NCBI RefSeq assembly: GCF_014805625.2 | Contig: NW_023998464.1 | Coordinates: 6,097,709-6,161,708 of the forward strand | From: Glossina fuscipes | Taxonomy: Eukaryota > Arthropoda > Insecta > Diptera > Glossinidae | Length of the DNA: 64,000 nt | Reading direction: 5' to 3' | Part shown: piece by piece, positions 61,316 through 64,000 of the stretch | How the letters are laid out: every line of letters begins with the position of its first letter | Numbering within the stretch: position 1 is the stretch's first letter | Made by a program: the position numbers and the translations under genes | The notes under the pieces: model-generated | Database searches by the model: none | Told to the model about the DNA's origin: nothing | What the model saw: the letters and a program-made list of their open reading frames with translations, nothing else

Positions 61316-62480
61316 AGAATTTGTGGCAAGGGTTTAACGTGGGTTCCTGCCTGAAAGGCTTAACCCCACGGTGGCCCAAGCCATTTTTAAGAGTACTACG
61401 CCCCCTGGCGAGTTAGACAATCCCCACAGAGTAGGGGCCTAAACAGCACCAGAGTCCAGAACAGTTTATTGTGTATACAATACACCCCACTCTGGTCAAT
61501 GGCGAGGCCTAGCTGCACTCAATTGTTCCATTTTAGCTAGGAACTCGCCAACCACAACCATCACGAGTACTCCCCGAAGGGCCGCACCCAAGCAGTCAGG
61601 ACTCACAAATTGATCAACTGACTGCTTCCGCCATAAGGCTTCCACTGTGCTGTTGATCAATTACCACCATTACCCGCAGGCATCCGTGACATGTGTTCAA
61701 AAGTAAAAATAGGTAAAAGGGGAAAACTTATTCGTCATATCCCTTTTCCATTTTTGCATGTATTAATTAATTTACCAGACATTTTCTATCAATCGGCCAA
61801 AGGGAAGGCCGTCCGTCAATTCCTTTTTGCATTAATAGTATAATTAATTTATTTATTACGACTTAAGGACAAAGTCCATCATATACCCGCAGGCATACGT
61901 GGCTTTGTGAGGCGAGCTTCCTGACCCCCGTGGCTCCCAGTTTGTTTTGCAAAGCCTTACGGCATACTTTGGGCGGTTGTTAAAAACAACCGTACTTGCT
62001 TCGGATTCTCCATACTTTCCTGGTTGCCAGCCCCAAGTGAACTACTTTTCTTCAAGATACATAGGTCTCGGGTATTGCACTGAACATGGTAGACTAGTCT
62101 AATGCACTCTACCATGCACTCGCTAGATTACTACCTTCATTGTACTTAAATACCATTCAATATATTTCCTCGGTAGTAACTAGTTTATTGAGTAAGAGCT
62201 CTTCTTCCAGCCAACCCCTCCACCATCTCTCAGAAACTCGTCGCCGAGTTAGCAGCCCAAAACCTTAAACTCTTCTTAGCCGGCCGAAGCCGTTGCCCGG
62301 GGATCACCGCTGGGAGGTGAGAGTTTCGGCACATCTATGCTTCCCATCAAAGCATAGTTCATCTCCGCCATAAGGCAGTTGGAAGTGAAATTGAATAGCA
62401 TTAAAGTGAACTTATTAAACTTACGGGCATGTAGAACGATAACGGTTATCTTACAAAAACCGCCAACAAAATTTGCCACC
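61316..62480 (-). mobile_element. GC-rich, hairpin-dense island, probable retroelement remnant
   Basis: This block is sharply more GC-rich than all its surroundings. It contains several perfect inverted repeats: 61406-61414/61542-61550 (TGGCGAGTT), 61448-61455/61489-61496, 61590-61598/61619-61627 (AAGCAGTCA), 61608-61618/61652-61662 (AATTGATCAAC) and 62085-62093/62108-62116 (CATGGTAGA). It also has direct repeats: ACCCGCAGGCAT.CGTG.C at 61672-61690 and 61885-61903, and TCCGCCATAAGGC at 61627-61639 and 62364-62376. On the minus strand a 67-codon frame (62482-62276) reads MAEMNYALMGSIDVPKL from an internal ATG, and an AATAAATAAATT stretch follows near 61860. That could be the A-rich 3' end of a retroelement. 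The orientation is inferred from this. I recognise no protein domain. Confidence 0.35.
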
Positions 62481-62484
62481 AAAA

Positions 62485-64000
62485 TTTGCCAAAAACCGTG
62501 ATTCGTGTGACTTTTTCATACGTTATTTCACAATTACACTCCTGTCCTCGTTATTGGAAGGAGAACAACGAATTCATGTTATCTAAACGTTTTTGAAATA
62601 CATTTTTTCAATTTCAATGACGATTTTACTTTGCACCGATGGTGTTCAATCCACTCCTCGCAATAAATTTTCTGAATAGCGAGCTGCAGGCACGGTGTGC
62701 ACTCAGATTATTTGTGCGAACGGAATGTTAATGAGTCAACGAATTCTACAATTTTTGTGAGCTCGAATTTCTTCAACTGACCGGAACGGCATCACATCAA
62801 AGGCTACCAATGTTACAAAGAGAAAAATTAAACTTGATATTTTACATTCGGCAAATCTTAACCGAACTCAAGCTACATTCATTCGATTCAATTGAGATTA
62901 TGCTCGTGGCAGCAACATGTGTGTTTGCGCCAAATTTCCTTTTACAAGTGAAATATGAATGCATTGAAAATTCTATTCAAGGCCATCTCTTTTTTTTGCC
63001 TATTGCGGGCACACCTTCAATCAAGTGCAATCTAGAAAAGCTTGCTTCGATTTGGGTGAACGTTCAATTTTTCAATTCAAAGTTTTACACCTCTTGCGAA
63101 TTTCCAAAAGGTAGTCATTCTTTAAATCATGCCCGTGTAAAAGTTTATAATTTGGCATTGAAATGTCTTGACGTCAAAAATTGTGCAGGAATTTGATTTT
63201 AATTTGTTGTCTTCATTTCTGAAACAGAGTTAAGCGTAGTTTTGTAAATTCTTTTGGTTTTCTATTTTCCATGTAGTCATTGACCTGAATATTTTGATTT
63301 GTTTGTAACAATTTGTGCCCGCACATTTTTTACCGCAACTATGTTGCAAAAATTTATCGAAGAATAAAACTAAAAATCTTTCGTTCGTAGTCTAATAACG
63401 AAGCCATATGAAAGTACTTTAAATTTCTTATAGCGCTTGCAACGTTCAAAAGAGAGATGCAGCGTAAACAACATATGTCCTAGTTAACAGCAAATATTTT
63501 ATGGTAGGAATTCAAACGATTTTAATACATGTCTTTCTTATGTCTGCATGACTCATACGCAGCATTTGCTCACACACTCTTCCCCCTCAATAAGTTGCGG
63601 TTCAATGCGGAATATATGGCGTTGGGTATACAAAATTCGTCCTCAGGCAAATTTAATTTTCTATTTGTTTGTTTGTTTGTTTTTTTTTTTAGATTCTGTT
63701 TTCCCTTTATTATTATTACTTTTTTTTTTTTTGGTTCGCAAAAAGCATTTGTCAAGCCATCACCGTAATTTATCATTTCAAAGGCAAACTAACATAATCG
63801 AAATGAAAAACTTTGATGACATTTCTAGAAATAATTTGTTTAAAAGTATATGGAGAAGAGCGGGGCTACGTATGGATTTATGTCTGTCTGTAACATTGAC
63901 TGTTTATTTTCGATTATAGTAATTGATTGAAAGATTTTTCATTTTTTGTTTTCTCAATTTGAATCCTTTTTTGTTATTATTTATGATCGTACGTCGATTG
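62485..64000. other. AT-rich non-coding stretch
   Basis: The longest ATG frame outside the mariners that has no family resemblance (62810-63196, 128 codons) lies here. It shows a hydrophobic stretch (MLVAATCVFAPNFLLQV) but no domain, no convincing start context and no splice framework, so I do not call it a gene. The 63.5-63.9 kb frames arise from T-rich simple sequence. Confidence 0.4.

Noticed and set aside
62810..63196. 128-codon plus frame
   Set aside because: It is the longest non-transposon ATG frame but has no recognisable domain, no splice framework and no supporting context. An open frame of this size can occur by chance in 64 kb.
63529..63919. Overlapping 79- and 123-codon plus frames and a 68-codon minus frame
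   Set aside because: They are driven by T-rich simple sequence (TTTG and TTAT repeats, T runs). They are poly-Phe/Leu or poly-Lys artefacts.

Overview
This window looks like AT-rich, gene-poor nuclear DNA from a brachyceran fly. A tephritid fruit fly is my best guess, but that is inference. The reasons are the long A/T tracts and short microsatellites, the mariner, piggyBac-type, RTE-type and tRNA-SINE-like remnants, the scattered GTCCGTCTGTCCG-containing repeats typical of dipteran genomes, and a GTT-repeat/GTAGC motif that I associate with tephritid repeats. I recognise no intact host protein-coding gene and no rRNA or functional tRNA gene. Nearly all open frames are short and AT-driven. 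The window is best read as a large intergenic region or a very long intron.

Layout: 1-5.9 kb is AT-rich with one degenerate tRNA-SINE on the minus strand (1.2-1.4 kb). At 6.0-6.8 kb there is a decayed retrotransposon ORF1-like reading frame on the minus strand. Two fragments of the GTCCGTC repeat family follow at 7.0-7.5 kb, and a fossil RTE-type reverse transcriptase lies on the plus strand at 8.9-9.5 kb. Mariner copy 1 occupies 11047-12278. More repeat fragments follow at 12.8-13.2 kb, including a short element with mirrored palindromic ends at 13827-14046. A second SINE is at 20.5 kb, and 21.9-23.05 kb holds an inverted-repeat-flanked relic. A weak spliced-gene candidate lies at 30.0-30.4 kb. 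The only assembly gap (10 N, 37916-37925) falls inside a 32-bp minisatellite. Mariner copy 2 occupies 45038-46305, inside a repeat of the GTCCGTC family. It is followed by a third SINE (47.0 kb) and a piggyBac-like transposase fossil (47.4-47.7 kb). A 35-bp perfect tandem duplication lies at 49.8 kb, a fourth SINE at 60.5 kb, and an unusually GC-rich, hairpin-dense island at 61.3-62.5 kb.

The most informative biology is in the two mariner copies. They are nearly identical. Both carry the same premature TGA and the same frameshift near the transposase C-terminus, and each has its own private in-frame deletion. This suggests they descend from an already damaged parent that moved using transposase supplied in trans. 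The most unexplained stretch is the structured GC-rich island at 61.3-62.5 kb. All similarity statements come from reading the translations and motifs by eye. No database search was possible.
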